36,619 bases of DNA, taken from assembly GCA_025465235.1 (NCBI GenBank), contig JAODNO010000448.1, positions 1 to 36,619 on the forward strand. Reading direction: 5' to 3'. The translations under genes were made by a program, and so were the position numbers. Source of the stretch: Pseudonocardia sp. (lineage in GTDB: Bacteria; Actinomycetota; Actinomycetes; Mycobacteriales; Pseudonocardiaceae). Shown here piece by piece: positions 8,058 through 22,580 of this stretch. The notes beneath the pieces are model-generated. The model was not told the DNA's origin. It did not search any database and saw nothing but the letters and a program-made list of their open reading frames with translations. The first letter of the stretch is position 1. Every line of letters begins with the position of its first letter.

Positions 8058-8875
8058 GACATCTCCGAGTCGGGCGCCGCGGCCGGCAGGACGACCGATG
8101 CGCCCGGCTCCGTGACCGCCACCCTGGTGGTCCCGCCCGCAGCCACCACCGACGCGGCGAACTCACGCGGCGGCTCGACGAGCCGCCTGCGCATCCTCGC
8201 TCCCGGCCTGCCGGGAGCACGGGCCAGCCCGGCCGGGGCGAGGGTCCCCCAGTGCACCGGCACCGCCACCCGGGGGCGCAGCAGCTCCACCGCTGCAGCG
8301 GCTCGGGCCGGGTCGAGGTGCCCGGGCCCGAGTGTCGGCCCCCAGCCCCACACCGGCAGCAGCGCGACGTCGAGCGGCTGCCCGGCGAGCGCAGCCATTC
8401 CGGGGAACAGGTCCGTGTCGCCCGCGGCGTACACGCGCACGTCCGGGCTCGCGAGCAGGTGCCCCATCGCCTGCGCCTGCGGGCCGCGCGTCGAACGCGG
8501 GCCCCAGCGGTGACCGCTGTGCGCCGCGGGCACTCCGGTGACGCGCAGGTCGCCGTCCTCCAGGTGCTCGCCGGGGGCGAGCTCCTCCACCCGCGCGATC
8601 CCCCGCGCGCGCAGCCAGCTCCCCGCGCCGCGCGGAACCACCACCCGCGCGCTGCGCGACAACCGGCGCAGCGACGGCAGGTGCAGGTGGTCGCCGTGCA
8701 GGTGCGAGATCAGGACGAGGTCGACGTCGGCGTGGTCGTCGGGCGCCGGGAGTGGCCCGACGCGGCGCAGTGGCCCGATCCCGCTGGTCAGGACCGGATC
8801 GGTGAGCACGACCCTCCCGGCCAGCTCCATCCGCACCGTGGAGTGTCCGAGGAACCGCATCGCGAGCCCGTGCAC
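8054..8875 (-). CDS. MBL-fold metallo-hydrolase
   Basis: LISHLHGDHLHLPSLRRL (HxHxDH-type), AAGDTDLF, PVHWGT. Confidence 0.9.
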   Translation of the reverse strand: MHGLAMRFLGHSTVRMELAGRVVLTDPVLTSGIGPLRRVGPLPAPDDHADVDLVLISHLHGDHLHLPSLRRLSRSARVVVPRGAGSWLRARGIARVEELAPGEHLEDGDLRVTGVPAAHSGHRWGPRSTRGPQAQAMGHLLASPDVRVYAAGDTDLFPGMAALAGQPLDVALLPVWGWGPTLGPGHLDPARAAAAVELLRPRVAVPVHWGTLAPAGLARAPGRPGARMRRRLVEPPREFAASVVAAGGTTRVAVTEPGASVVLPAAAPDSEMS

Positions 8876-8917
8876 GTGATCAGTATCGCGGGCGCCGGTC
8901 TGCTCGCCGACTTCGCG

Positions 8918-9724
8918 CTACGGCCTGCGCCAGTCGTCGGAGGTCAGGTGCGAGCCCGCCATCGGGCCCATCTGGAGCATCCCGCCGTCCACGGGCCAGG
9001 ACGCGCCCGTCACGTACGACGCGCCAGACGACGCGAGGAACGCCACGACGGCGGCCACCTCGCGGGCGTCCCCAGGCCGGCGCAGCGGCACGCCGGGGCG
9101 GACGACCGACCGCGGGTCCTGGTCCTCCTGACCCGTCATCGGCGTCGCGATCTCTCCCGGCGCGACCGAGTTGACGGTGATGCCGTGCTCGGCGAGCTCC
9201 AGCGCTGCGACCTTCGTGAGCAGCCCGAGCCCGCCCTTCGCGGCGCAGTAGGGCCCGGCACCGACGCGCGGCTGGTGCTCGTGCACGCTCGTGATGTTCA
9301 CGATCCGACCGCCGCGCCCGGCGGCGATCATGTGACGCGCGGCGCGCTGCAAGCACACGAAGGCGCCGTCGAGATCGGTCGCGAGCACCGACCGCCAGGT
9401 CTCGAAGTCGATGTCCAGCAGCAGGGTGCGTGTACCCGTGCCGGCGTTGTTGACCAGGACGTCGACGCCGCCGAGCGCGCCTGCGAGGTCGTCGACGACG
9501 TCAGCGGCGCCGGGCAGCACGGTGAGGTCGAGCCGCCGGGTCTCGGCCTTCCGCCCATGGGCGCGTACCTCGTCCGCCGTGTGCTGCGCACCGGCCTCGT
9601 CCGAGTGCCAGGTGATGCCGACGTCGCAGCCGGCCGCGGCGAGCGCGACCGCCGTGGCGCGACCGATGCCGGAGTCCGAACCGGTGACGATCGCGGTGCT
9701 GGGAAAGCCCTCGGGAGCAGTCAT
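8918..9724 (-). CDS. SDR family oxidoreductase
   Basis: AIVTGSDSGIGRATAVALAAAG (TGxxxGIG), NNAG, YCAAKGG (YxxxK). ATG at 9724 preferred over the tracked 9814. Confidence 0.92.
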   Translation of the reverse strand: MTAPEGFPSTAIVTGSDSGIGRATAVALAAAGCDVGITWHSDEAGAQHTADEVRAHGRKAETRRLDLTVLPGAADVVDDLAGALGGVDVLVNNAGTGTRTLLLDIDFETWRSVLATDLDGAFVCLQRAARHMIAAGRGGRIVNITSVHEHQPRVGAGPYCAAKGGLGLLTKVAALELAEHGITVNSVAPGEIATPMTGQEDQDPRSVVRPGVPLRRPGDAREVAAVVAFLASSGASYVTGASWPVDGGMLQMGPMAGSHLTSDDWRRP

Positions 9725-9747
9725 GCCCCAGGGATACCCATGAGGAT

Positions 9748-9759
9748 TGCACCGGTGCA
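9748..9759. promoter_or_regulatory. 12-bp perfect palindrome TGCACCGGTGCA upstream of the SDR gene
   Basis: Perfect inverted repeat inside the 41-nt gap between pfk stop and SDR start. Confidence 0.35.
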
Positions 9760-9765
9760 CATTCG

Positions 9766-11142
9766 TCAGGCGAAGCGCACCGGCTGCCCTGTGGACTCGA
9801 GCACCGCCATCCACAGGTCGCCGTGCGGGTCGACCTGGTTGCGCCTGCTCACCGCCACCTTCATCGGGATGTGTACGAACCGCCGCCGGTACCGGCCCAC
9901 GACCATCTCCGTGCGCCCCGACATCGCCGCGTGTACGGCCGCCTGCGACAGACGCACGCAGTACACCGAGTCGTAGGGGTTGGCGGGCACGCTGCGGATG
10001 GCGTAGCTGGGGTCGATGTAGCGGATCGAGGTCTCCACGCCCGCGTCGGCGAAGTGGTCGCCGATCCGCCTCCGCAGGTATGGGCCGATGTCCTGCAGGC
10101 GGGCGTTGCCTGAGGCGTCGCTCGCGTCACCCGACCCGCCCAGCAGCTCCTGACCCGCCCCTTCGGCCGCGACCACGACGGCGTGCCCCCGCTCGGCGAC
10201 TCTCCGGCGCAGGTGCGCGAGCAGCCCCTGGTCGCCCTCGAGCCCGAAGGGCACTTCGGGGATCAGCACGAAGTCGGCCCCGCTGCGGGCGAGCGCCGCG
10301 TAACACGCGATGAAGCCTGAGTGCCTGCCCATGAGCTTGACCAGCCCGATGCCGTTCGCCGTGGACTTGGCCTCGACCTGAGCGGCCCTGATCGCATCGC
10401 TGGCCAGGCTGAAGGCGGTCTGGAAGCCGAAGCTCTGGTCGATGTAGGGGATGTCGTTGTCGATGGTCTTCGGGATGCCGACGACGGCGAGCCGGAGCCC
10501 CCGCTCCGCCACCGTGCCGGCGATCTGCATCGCCCCGCGCATCGAGCCGTCGCCGCCGACGACGAACAGCACGTTGACGTGCAGGCGCTCGAGGCAGTCG
10601 ACGATCTCCTCGGGGTCCTGCGGGCCGCGTGACGTGCCGAGCACGGTGCCGCCGTCGGTCGCGATGTCCCGCACGGAGTCCGGCGTGAGCTCGACGACGT
10701 CGTGCCCGTAGTCGGCGACGAATCCCTGGTAGCCGTTGCGGATGCCAACCACCCGGCGCACGCGGTAGTGGTAGGTCAGCGTGCGGACGAGCCCGGCGAT
10801 CACGTCGTTGAGCCCAGGACACAGGCCCCCGCACGTGACGATCGCCGCCCGGGTCTTCGCCGGGTCGAAGAAGATCTTGCGCCGGGGCCCGCACGGCTCC
10901 ATCCCCGGCAGCTCTCCCGCCGGAACCCCACGCGAGGTGATGCCGGCGAGGGTGTCGTCGAGCAATACGCGGTCGTGCTCGTCGACGTAGTGCTCTGTCG
11001 TGCGCCGTGAGTCGAGCAGCGGAGCCATCGGGGAGGTGATGCGGCACGGTCCGAGGCTGCTGATGGCGAGGTCTGGCGCGGTTTGGGCGCGGGTCAGCTC
11101 GACGACACTCCCCTGCTGATCGTCGGAGAAGGCTGTGCTCAC
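9766..11142 (-). CDS. ATP-type 6-phosphofructokinase (group with GGDGS and PKTIDND motifs)
   Basis: VTCGGLCPGLNDVIAGLV; VVGGDGSMRGA; GIPKTIDNDIPYIDQSFGFQTAF; LMGRHSGFIA. Likely GTG start at 11142 rather than 11274. Confidence 0.9.
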   Translation of the reverse strand: MSTAFSDDQQGSVVELTRAQTAPDLAISSLGPCRITSPMAPLLDSRRTTEHYVDEHDRVLLDDTLAGITSRGVPAGELPGMEPCGPRRKIFFDPAKTRAAIVTCGGLCPGLNDVIAGLVRTLTYHYRVRRVVGIRNGYQGFVADYGHDVVELTPDSVRDIATDGGTVLGTSRGPQDPEEIVDCLERLHVNVLFVVGGDGSMRGAMQIAGTVAERGLRLAVVGIPKTIDNDIPYIDQSFGFQTAFSLASDAIRAAQVEAKSTANGIGLVKLMGRHSGFIACYAALARSGADFVLIPEVPFGLEGDQGLLAHLRRRVAERGHAVVVAAEGAGQELLGGSGDASDASGNARLQDIGPYLRRRIGDHFADAGVETSIRYIDPSYAIRSVPANPYDSVYCVRLSQAAVHAAMSGRTEMVVGRYRRRFVHIPMKVAVSRRNQVDPHGDLWMAVLESTGQPVRFA

Positions 11143-11335
11143 GGCGACGCTCCCTGCATCGACCGAACCGGACGACCACGCCGCAGCGCCGGGACCATGG
11201 CCTTCTTGACCGTTCCAGGATGCCCTGCCGGCCATGTGCTGGCTAGGCCGGGCCGCAAGTCGCACCCCCGGCACGTGACGAACCTATCGAAGGCGACAAA
11301 AAGCTTGCTAATGACAACAATTACGTGGTCATCTG

Positions 11336-12772
11336 ATGGCCGTGGTCGCACCGTCTGCTCGTCCGACTCTTGTCATCGGCGTCCTTGCCTCGTGCGGGCT
11401 CGCCGTCTCACTGATGCAGACCCTGGTCGTTCCGCTCCTGCCGCAGTTCCCCCGCCTGCTCTCGGCGTCGCCCGGGACGGTGGCGTGGCTCGTCACGGCC
11501 ACGCTCGTGGCCGGCGCGGTGTGTGCACCGGTGCTGGGCAGGCTCGGCGACATGTACGGCAAGCGCCGCATGCTGCTCGTGGCGCTGATGATGGTGACCA
11601 CGGGGTCGGCGCTGGGCGCGGTGGCACCCGACGTCGGCTTCCTGATCGTCGCCCGCGTGCTGCAGGGCGCGTCGCTGGGCGTGATCGCGCTCGGTATCAG
11701 CATCATGCGCGACCTGCTGCCGCCCGACCGGGTCGGGAGCGGCATCGCGTTGATGAGCTCCTCGCTCGGCATCGGCGGCGCGATCTGTCTTCCGATCACC
11801 GGCCTCGTCGCGCAGCACGCGAGCTGGCGCTGGCTCTTCGCGGGAGCCGCGGTGCTCGGGGCCCTGCAGTTCCTCCTGGTGCGCAAGGTGGTGCGGGAGT
11901 CGCCGCAGCGCACCGGCGGCCGATTCGACCTGCCGGGTGCCGTCGGGCTCGCCCTCGCGCTGGTCTGCGTGCTCCTCGCGATCTCCAAGGGCACCGAGTG
12001 GGGTTGGGGCAGCCCCCGGGTGATCGGCCTGCTCGCCGCCGCTCTGGTGCTGTTCGCGCTGTGGAGCAGGCTGGAGTTGCGGGCGCGCTCGCCGCTGGTG
12101 GACCTGCGGGTCTCGGCACGGCCCGCGGTGCTCTGGACGAACATCGCGTCGATCCTCATCGGGTTCGGCATGTTCGCCGGGTTCCTCGTGACCACGCAGG
12201 TCCTGCAGGCGCCGGTCGCGACCGGGTACGGGTTCGGGATGTCGCTCGTCGCCGCCGGGGTCGTACTTCTCCCGATCGGAGGGGCGATGACGATCTTCTC
12301 GCCGATCTCCGCCCGCGTGTCGCGTCGCCGCGGCGCCCGCACCACGCTCGTGCTCGGCACCGCCGTGCTCGCGGTCGGCAACTTCGCGATGGCGACGCTG
12401 CCCGGGTCGATCCCGCTGGTGATGGCCGCATTCACCGTCACGGCCATCGGGGCGGCGCTGGCCTACTCCGCGCTGCCGCTGCTCATCATGGCCGCGGTGC
12501 CCACGTCGGAGACAGCAGCGGCCAACAGCCTCAACACGCTGATGCGGATGCTGGGCACCTCCTCCTGCAGCGCGGTGGTGGCGGCGGTCACCACCGGCTT
12601 GACCACCGTGGTCGACGGACGGCTACTGCCCTCGGGCGACGCGTACACCGTCGTGTTTCTCGCGGCGGCGGCCGCGGCACTGAGTGGGGCCGCGATCGCG
12701 GCCTTCACCCCGCGGTCGAAGGCGGCCGGGCCGAGCAGTCCCGCGCTGATGCCCGCGCCGGCACGGGCCTGA
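11336..12772 (+). CDS. MFS transporter
   Basis: VVPLLPQFPRLLSASPGTVAWLVTATLVAGAVCAPVLGRLGDMYGKRRMLLVALMM; repeated TM segments. Confidence 0.92.
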   Translation: MAVVAPSARPTLVIGVLASCGLAVSLMQTLVVPLLPQFPRLLSASPGTVAWLVTATLVAGAVCAPVLGRLGDMYGKRRMLLVALMMVTTGSALGAVAPDVGFLIVARVLQGASLGVIALGISIMRDLLPPDRVGSGIALMSSSLGIGGAICLPITGLVAQHASWRWLFAGAAVLGALQFLLVRKVVRESPQRTGGRFDLPGAVGLALALVCVLLAISKGTEWGWGSPRVIGLLAAALVLFALWSRLELRARSPLVDLRVSARPAVLWTNIASILIGFGMFAGFLVTTQVLQAPVATGYGFGMSLVAAGVVLLPIGGAMTIFSPISARVSRRRGARTTLVLGTAVLAVGNFAMATLPGSIPLVMAAFTVTAIGAALAYSALPLLIMAAVPTSETAAANSLNTLMRMLGTSSCSAVVAAVTTGLTTVVDGRLLPSGDAYTVVFLAAAAAALSGAAIAAFTPRSKAAGPSSPALMPAPARA

Positions 12773-14150
12773 CCGCGGCGTCCATGCGCTGGGCACGGAC
12801 CGCGCCGACGACCACACCGCACGCCGCGGCGACGAGCGCCCCGGCCGCCATCACGATCCAGGCCGTGCGGAACGGCGGAAGCGTCGTGCCCGCGGCGGAC
12901 AGCCCGGACAGCAGCAGGGAGATCCCGAACACCGCCCCGATCTGACGGGCACACGTGCCCACGGCGCTGCCGGTGGCGTAGCGCCCGGCCGGCAACTGCG
13001 CAACGGCGGCCGTCCCGAGCCCGGAGAAGACCAGTCCGACCCCGGTTCCGGTGAGCAGCGTCGCAGGCAGGAACGTCGTGGCGTATGCGGGGACGGGGCC
13101 GATGAGGGTGGAGAAAAGGACGCACCCACAGGTGAACAGGAGGGCGCCGGGCACGATCGAGGCACGGGCGCCGAAGCGGTCGGCGACCCGGCCGCCGACC
13201 GTCGACGCCACGGCGGCCATCAGCGGGCCCGGCGTGACCGCGAGCCCTGCAGCCAGCACGTCGTACCGCCAGACGCCGGTCAGGAACAGCACGTTCGCGA
13301 GCAGCAGCGCGTAGAAGGCTGCCGAGAACACGAGGTAGCCCGCCGTCGCTCCGGCGAACGCACGCAGGCGGAACAGCGTGAGCTCCACGAGCGGGTTCGG
13401 CACGCGCGCGCTGCGCAGCACGAACACCGCGAGCAGCGCGGTCCCGGCGAGCAGCGGAACGGCGGTGGCGGGCGCCGTCCATCCTCCGTCCTCGCCGCTG
13501 ACGATGCCCAGCGACAGCAGCGCGACCCCCGCACCGAGCAGCAGGACGCTGAACGGGTCGGGCAGCCCGGAACGCTCGTCGCGGGACTCGGCGAGCACCG
13601 TGGCGCCGACGACGAGCGTCACGACCACGACCGGCAGGTTGACGAAGAACACCGCACGCCAGCCCAGGCCGTCGACGAGCAGCCCACCGAGGGCGGGCCC
13701 CGCCGCCGCGGCGATCCCGCCCATCGCGCCCCACGTGCCGACGGCGAAGCCGCGGCGCTCCGGGGCGAACGCAGGCAGGAGCAGTGCGAGCGAGGACGGG
13801 GCGAGCAGAGCGGCGGCGACCGCCTGCAGGACCCGCGCGGCCACGAGGACGGCAGCGGTCGGTGCCAGCGCGCAGACCACCGAGGCGATCCCGAACAGGG
13901 TCAGCCCCGCGAGGAACACACGGCGGCGGCCGAGCAGATCGGCGAGCCGTCCCGCCGGGATGAGCAGCGCGGCGAAGGCGACGTTGTACCCGCTGAAGAC
14001 CCAGGAGAGAGCGCCCAGGGACGTCGTCGCGAACTCGGCGGAGAGCGCCGGGAACGCGATGTTGACGATCGTGACGTCCAGGAACGCCAGGAACGCGGCG
14101 AGCGATGAGACCGCGAGCACGGCCCCGGGCCGTGCCTGCTGAGTTGCCAT
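12705..14150 (-). CDS. MFS transporter (DHA2-like)
   Basis: LAAFLAFLDVTIVNIAFPALSAEFATTSLGALSWVFSGYNVAFAALLIPAGRLADLLGRRRVF. ATG (MATQQARPG) at 14150 preferred over the tracked 14189. Confidence 0.92.
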   Translation of the reverse strand: MATQQARPGAVLAVSSLAAFLAFLDVTIVNIAFPALSAEFATTSLGALSWVFSGYNVAFAALLIPAGRLADLLGRRRVFLAGLTLFGIASVVCALAPTAAVLVAARVLQAVAAALLAPSSLALLLPAFAPERRGFAVGTWGAMGGIAAAAGPALGGLLVDGLGWRAVFFVNLPVVVVTLVVGATVLAESRDERSGLPDPFSVLLLGAGVALLSLGIVSGEDGGWTAPATAVPLLAGTALLAVFVLRSARVPNPLVELTLFRLRAFAGATAGYLVFSAAFYALLLANVLFLTGVWRYDVLAAGLAVTPGPLMAAVASTVGGRVADRFGARASIVPGALLFTCGCVLFSTLIGPVPAYATTFLPATLLTGTGVGLVFSGLGTAAVAQLPAGRYATGSAVGTCARQIGAVFGISLLLSGLSAAGTTLPPFRTAWIVMAAGALVAAACGVVVGAVRAQRMDAAVRPVPARASARDCSARPPSTAG

Positions 14151-14182
14151 AATGGACCCACCATATCGACCCTGAGTTGCCA
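14139..14182. repeat. 11-bp direct repeat CTGAGTTGCCA, copies 33 nt apart
   Basis: CTGAGTTGCCA at 14139-14149 (across the MFS start codon) and 14172-14182 (upstream). Confidence 0.75.
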
Positions 14183-14201
14183 ACAGCAACCCATGTCGTG
14201 A

Positions 14202-14570
14202 CTACTGGCGCGTGTCCCGGCGGATCGGATGGTCCTCCGGCACCTGGACCAGCACGATCCTCGTACCGCCCGGGTCCGCGATCCACATCTCGCGCAGGCC
14301 CCACGGCTCCTGGCGCGGCTCCCGTACGACGTACCCGGCGAGCTCACGGTGGGCCGCGGCCAGGTCGCGCACCTGCAGCCAGAGCCCGATCGCGTCCCCC
14401 GGCGGCCCGGCAGCCCTGCCGGAGAGCTCCAGGAAGCCACCACCCAGGAAGAACACCGTGCCACCCGGGAACTCCCTGGCGACCGCGAGCCCGAGCACAT
14501 CCCGGTAGAACGCGACGCTGCGCTGCATGTCGACCGGGTGCAGCAGTACCCGGGAGGCGAGGACCTCCAT
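14202..14570 (-). CDS. VOC (glyoxalase/bleomycin resistance-fold) family protein
   Basis: MEVLASRVLLHPVDMQRSVAFYRDVLGLAVAREFPGGTVFFLGGGFLELSG; IADPGGTRIVLVQ. Confidence 0.9.
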   Translation of the reverse strand: MEVLASRVLLHPVDMQRSVAFYRDVLGLAVAREFPGGTVFFLGGGFLELSGRAAGPPGDAIGLWLQVRDLAAAHRELAGYVVREPRQEPWGLREMWIADPGGTRIVLVQVPEDHPIRRDTRQ

Positions 14571-14617
14571 CAGGACGACCAGACGCTGGCCATGGCCGGC
14601 ACCCTAGTGTCGCGGCG

Positions 14618-15487
14618 TCAGCCCGGGTACTCGCTCATCTGGTCGAGGATCAGATCGGCGAGCTGAGCGGGCGACTCGTCGAGGATCCAGTGGCTGACCC
14701 CGCGCAGCTCCACGTAGCGGAAGGGACCGGCCACCTGCTGCTGCGTCAGCTCCGTTGCCTGCCGGGTGACGGCGGTGTCGCCGTCGCTCCAGACGAACAG
14801 CGTGGGCACCTCTACGGGTGGGTCCACATCACCGCGCGTCCCGCGGAGCCCGCCGCGGTACCAGTTGATCGCCGCGGTCAGCGCCGCGGGGTCGGCCAGC
14901 CCGGCCGCGTCCCGCTCCGCGGCCGTCCTTCCCTGCCCCGTCCGCCGCAGACCCGCGACCAGTGCCGGCGAGAACGGGCGGTCATCGGCCCGGAGCACTC
15001 GCTCCGGCAGCGCAGGGAGCTGCAACGCGTAGACGTACCAGGACGCGAGCGCCTGCCGGGTGGTGAACAGCGAGCGCACGTAGGTCGCGGGCGGGGGAAC
15101 GGACACCGCGGTGAGCGAGCGGACGCGGTCGGGGTGCCGCGCAGCCAAGTGCCAGGCGACCGCGGCGCCCCAGTCGTGCCCGACCACGTGCACCCGCCCG
15201 GCCGCACCGACCAGCGCATCCACCACCGCCAGCGCGTCCCCGACGAGATCCGTGAGCCGGTAGGCACTCCGGCCACGCGGACGCGCGCACGGCGAGTAGC
15301 CGCGCTGGTCGGGTGCGAGCGTCCGGTAGCCGTGGGCGGCGAGCCGTTGCGCGACCTCGTCCCATGCGGTGCCGCGTTGTGGGAAGCCGTGCAGCAGCAG
15401 TACCGGGACGTCGTCGCCGGAGCCGTGCTCGTGCACGTCGAAGGTCAGGTCGCCCCGCGTCACCGTCAGCACGGGATCATCATGCAT
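14618..15487 (-). CDS. Alpha/beta hydrolase (epoxide-hydrolase-like)
   Basis: VLLLHGFPQRGTAWDEVAQRLAAHGYRTLAPDQRGYSPCARP; GHDWGAAVAW. Confidence 0.9.
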   Translation of the reverse strand: MHDDPVLTVTRGDLTFDVHEHGSGDDVPVLLLHGFPQRGTAWDEVAQRLAAHGYRTLAPDQRGYSPCARPRGRSAYRLTDLVGDALAVVDALVGAAGRVHVVGHDWGAAVAWHLAARHPDRVRSLTAVSVPPPATYVRSLFTTRQALASWYVYALQLPALPERVLRADDRPFSPALVAGLRRTGQGRTAAERDAAGLADPAALTAAINWYRGGLRGTRGDVDPPVEVPTLFVWSDGDTAVTRQATELTQQQVAGPFRYVELRGVSHWILDESPAQLADLILDQMSEYPG

Positions 15488-15641
15488 GCGCCCTCGCTAG
15501 GGCGGTCACCCGCTCGTCAGTTGTGCGATGGCGGGAGGTCGAGTTGGGTGGGCCCGGGCGAGGAGTTCGGGGCGCTCCAGTCCGTCGGTACCGCCACGGG
15601 TGGGGCCGTCCCGAGGCACCAGCGACGAGAGTGAGCAGATC

Positions 15642-21347
<5,706 letters not shown>

Positions 21348-21353
21348 CCCGGG

Positions 21354-22580
21354 TCAGGAGCAGACGCGCTTGGCCGTGAGCACGCGCGTCACCGCGGCAT
21401 CGTTCGCCGCGGGGTCGATGCGGCCTGCGGCCAGCGCCTGCGCGAGCCCGTCCAGCACGGGGCTGACGCGGCCGCCGCTGGACCACAACGCCATGTCTGC
21501 ACCGGCGCTCAGCGCCCGTTCGACGGCCTCGGGGAGCGCGAACGTGCCGGTCACGGCCTTCATGGCGCCCAGGTCGTCGGTGAGCACGAGCCCGTCGAAG
21601 CCGTACCCGGTGCGCAGCAGCTGGTAGACCGCGGGCGTGAGCGAGCTGGGCAGGCCCGTGGTGAGTCCCGGAACGTCCAGGTGCCCGACCAGCACGCCGG
21701 TGCGCCCGTCGGCGAGTGACCCGCCCGGGCCCAGCAGGGTGGCATAGGGCTTCAGGTCGGCGCTGCGCAGCTCGTCGAGCGACGGGGCCGTGACCCGGCC
21801 CTTGTGCGAGTCGCCGACGGCGCGGCCGTGACCGGGGAAGTGCTTGAGGACGCTGAACACGCCCGCCTCCCGCTCGCCCTCCGCGAACGCGGCCGCGTAG
21901 CTCGCCACCGTGCCGGGGTCCGTGCCGAAGGACCGGTCCCCGATCACCGCCCCCGCCGGCTGACCGCCGAGGTCCACCACCGGAGCGAGGTTCACCGTGA
22001 TACCGCGGGCGAGCTGCTCCCGGCCCCGCTGGAGGCCGAGTTGCCGCACCTGCTCGGGGGTGAGCTGCGCCGCCATCTTGCGGGCGCTGGGCAGCTGGCC
22101 GTCCAGGTCGTCGATGCGCTGCACCCGGCCGCCCTCGTCGTCCGCTGCGACGGCGAGCGGGATGCGGGACATGGCCTGCACGCCGCGCAGGGCCTGGTTG
22201 GTGAGCAGCGCGGTGGCGTTGCCGCCCACGAAGATCCCGCCCACCTGCGTGGAGCGGACCGTCTCGGCGGTGGTGGCCGGATCGGCGGCGTCGACCCCCA
22301 CCATGAGCCGCTGCGCGAGCCGGTCGCGCGGTGACATCGCGGCGACCACGGCACCGCAGTGGGGCAGCCGGTCGGGGCCCAGACCCGCACCGCTGGGCTG
22401 GGCCGCCGGGTCGGCGGGCGATGCCGCGGCGGCACCGGGTGTCGCGAGGAGAACCGTGAGGAGGAGCACCAGCAGGGCGGCACCGGTACGTACCCGGCCC
22501 TGGCCGTGAATCAGTGACAACGGCACTGGCGACTGCAGGGACAACGGAGACGGCGCACGTGTCGGCATCGCGGCCATCAT
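21354..22580 (-). CDS. Secreted glycoside hydrolase family 3 N-terminal domain protein (NagZ-like beta-N-acetylhexosaminidase)
   Basis: Signal-peptide-like GAALLVLLLTVLLATPGAAAA; FSVLKHFPGHGRAVGDSHKGR (KHFPGHG plus GDSH dyad); GLVLTDDLGAMKA. Confidence 0.9.
   Translation of the reverse strand: MMAAMPTRAPSPLSLQSPVPLSLIHGQGRVRTGAALLVLLLTVLLATPGAAAASPADPAAQPSGAGLGPDRLPHCGAVVAAMSPRDRLAQRLMVGVDAADPATTAETVRSTQVGGIFVGGNATALLTNQALRGVQAMSRIPLAVAADDEGGRVQRIDDLDGQLPSARKMAAQLTPEQVRQLGLQRGREQLARGITVNLAPVVDLGGQPAGAVIGDRSFGTDPGTVASYAAAFAEGEREAGVFSVLKHFPGHGRAVGDSHKGRVTAPSLDELRSADLKPYATLLGPGGSLADGRTGVLVGHLDVPGLTTGLPSSLTPAVYQLLRTGYGFDGLVLTDDLGAMKAVTGTFALPEAVERALSAGADMALWSSGGRVSPVLDGLAQALAAGRIDPAANDAAVTRVLTAKRVCS

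Noticed and set aside
7670-9976. 768-aa plus-strand ORF
   Set aside because: Shadow ORF antisense to DedA, MBL and SDR genes, all of which have clear motifs; Arg/Pro-rich without domain signals.
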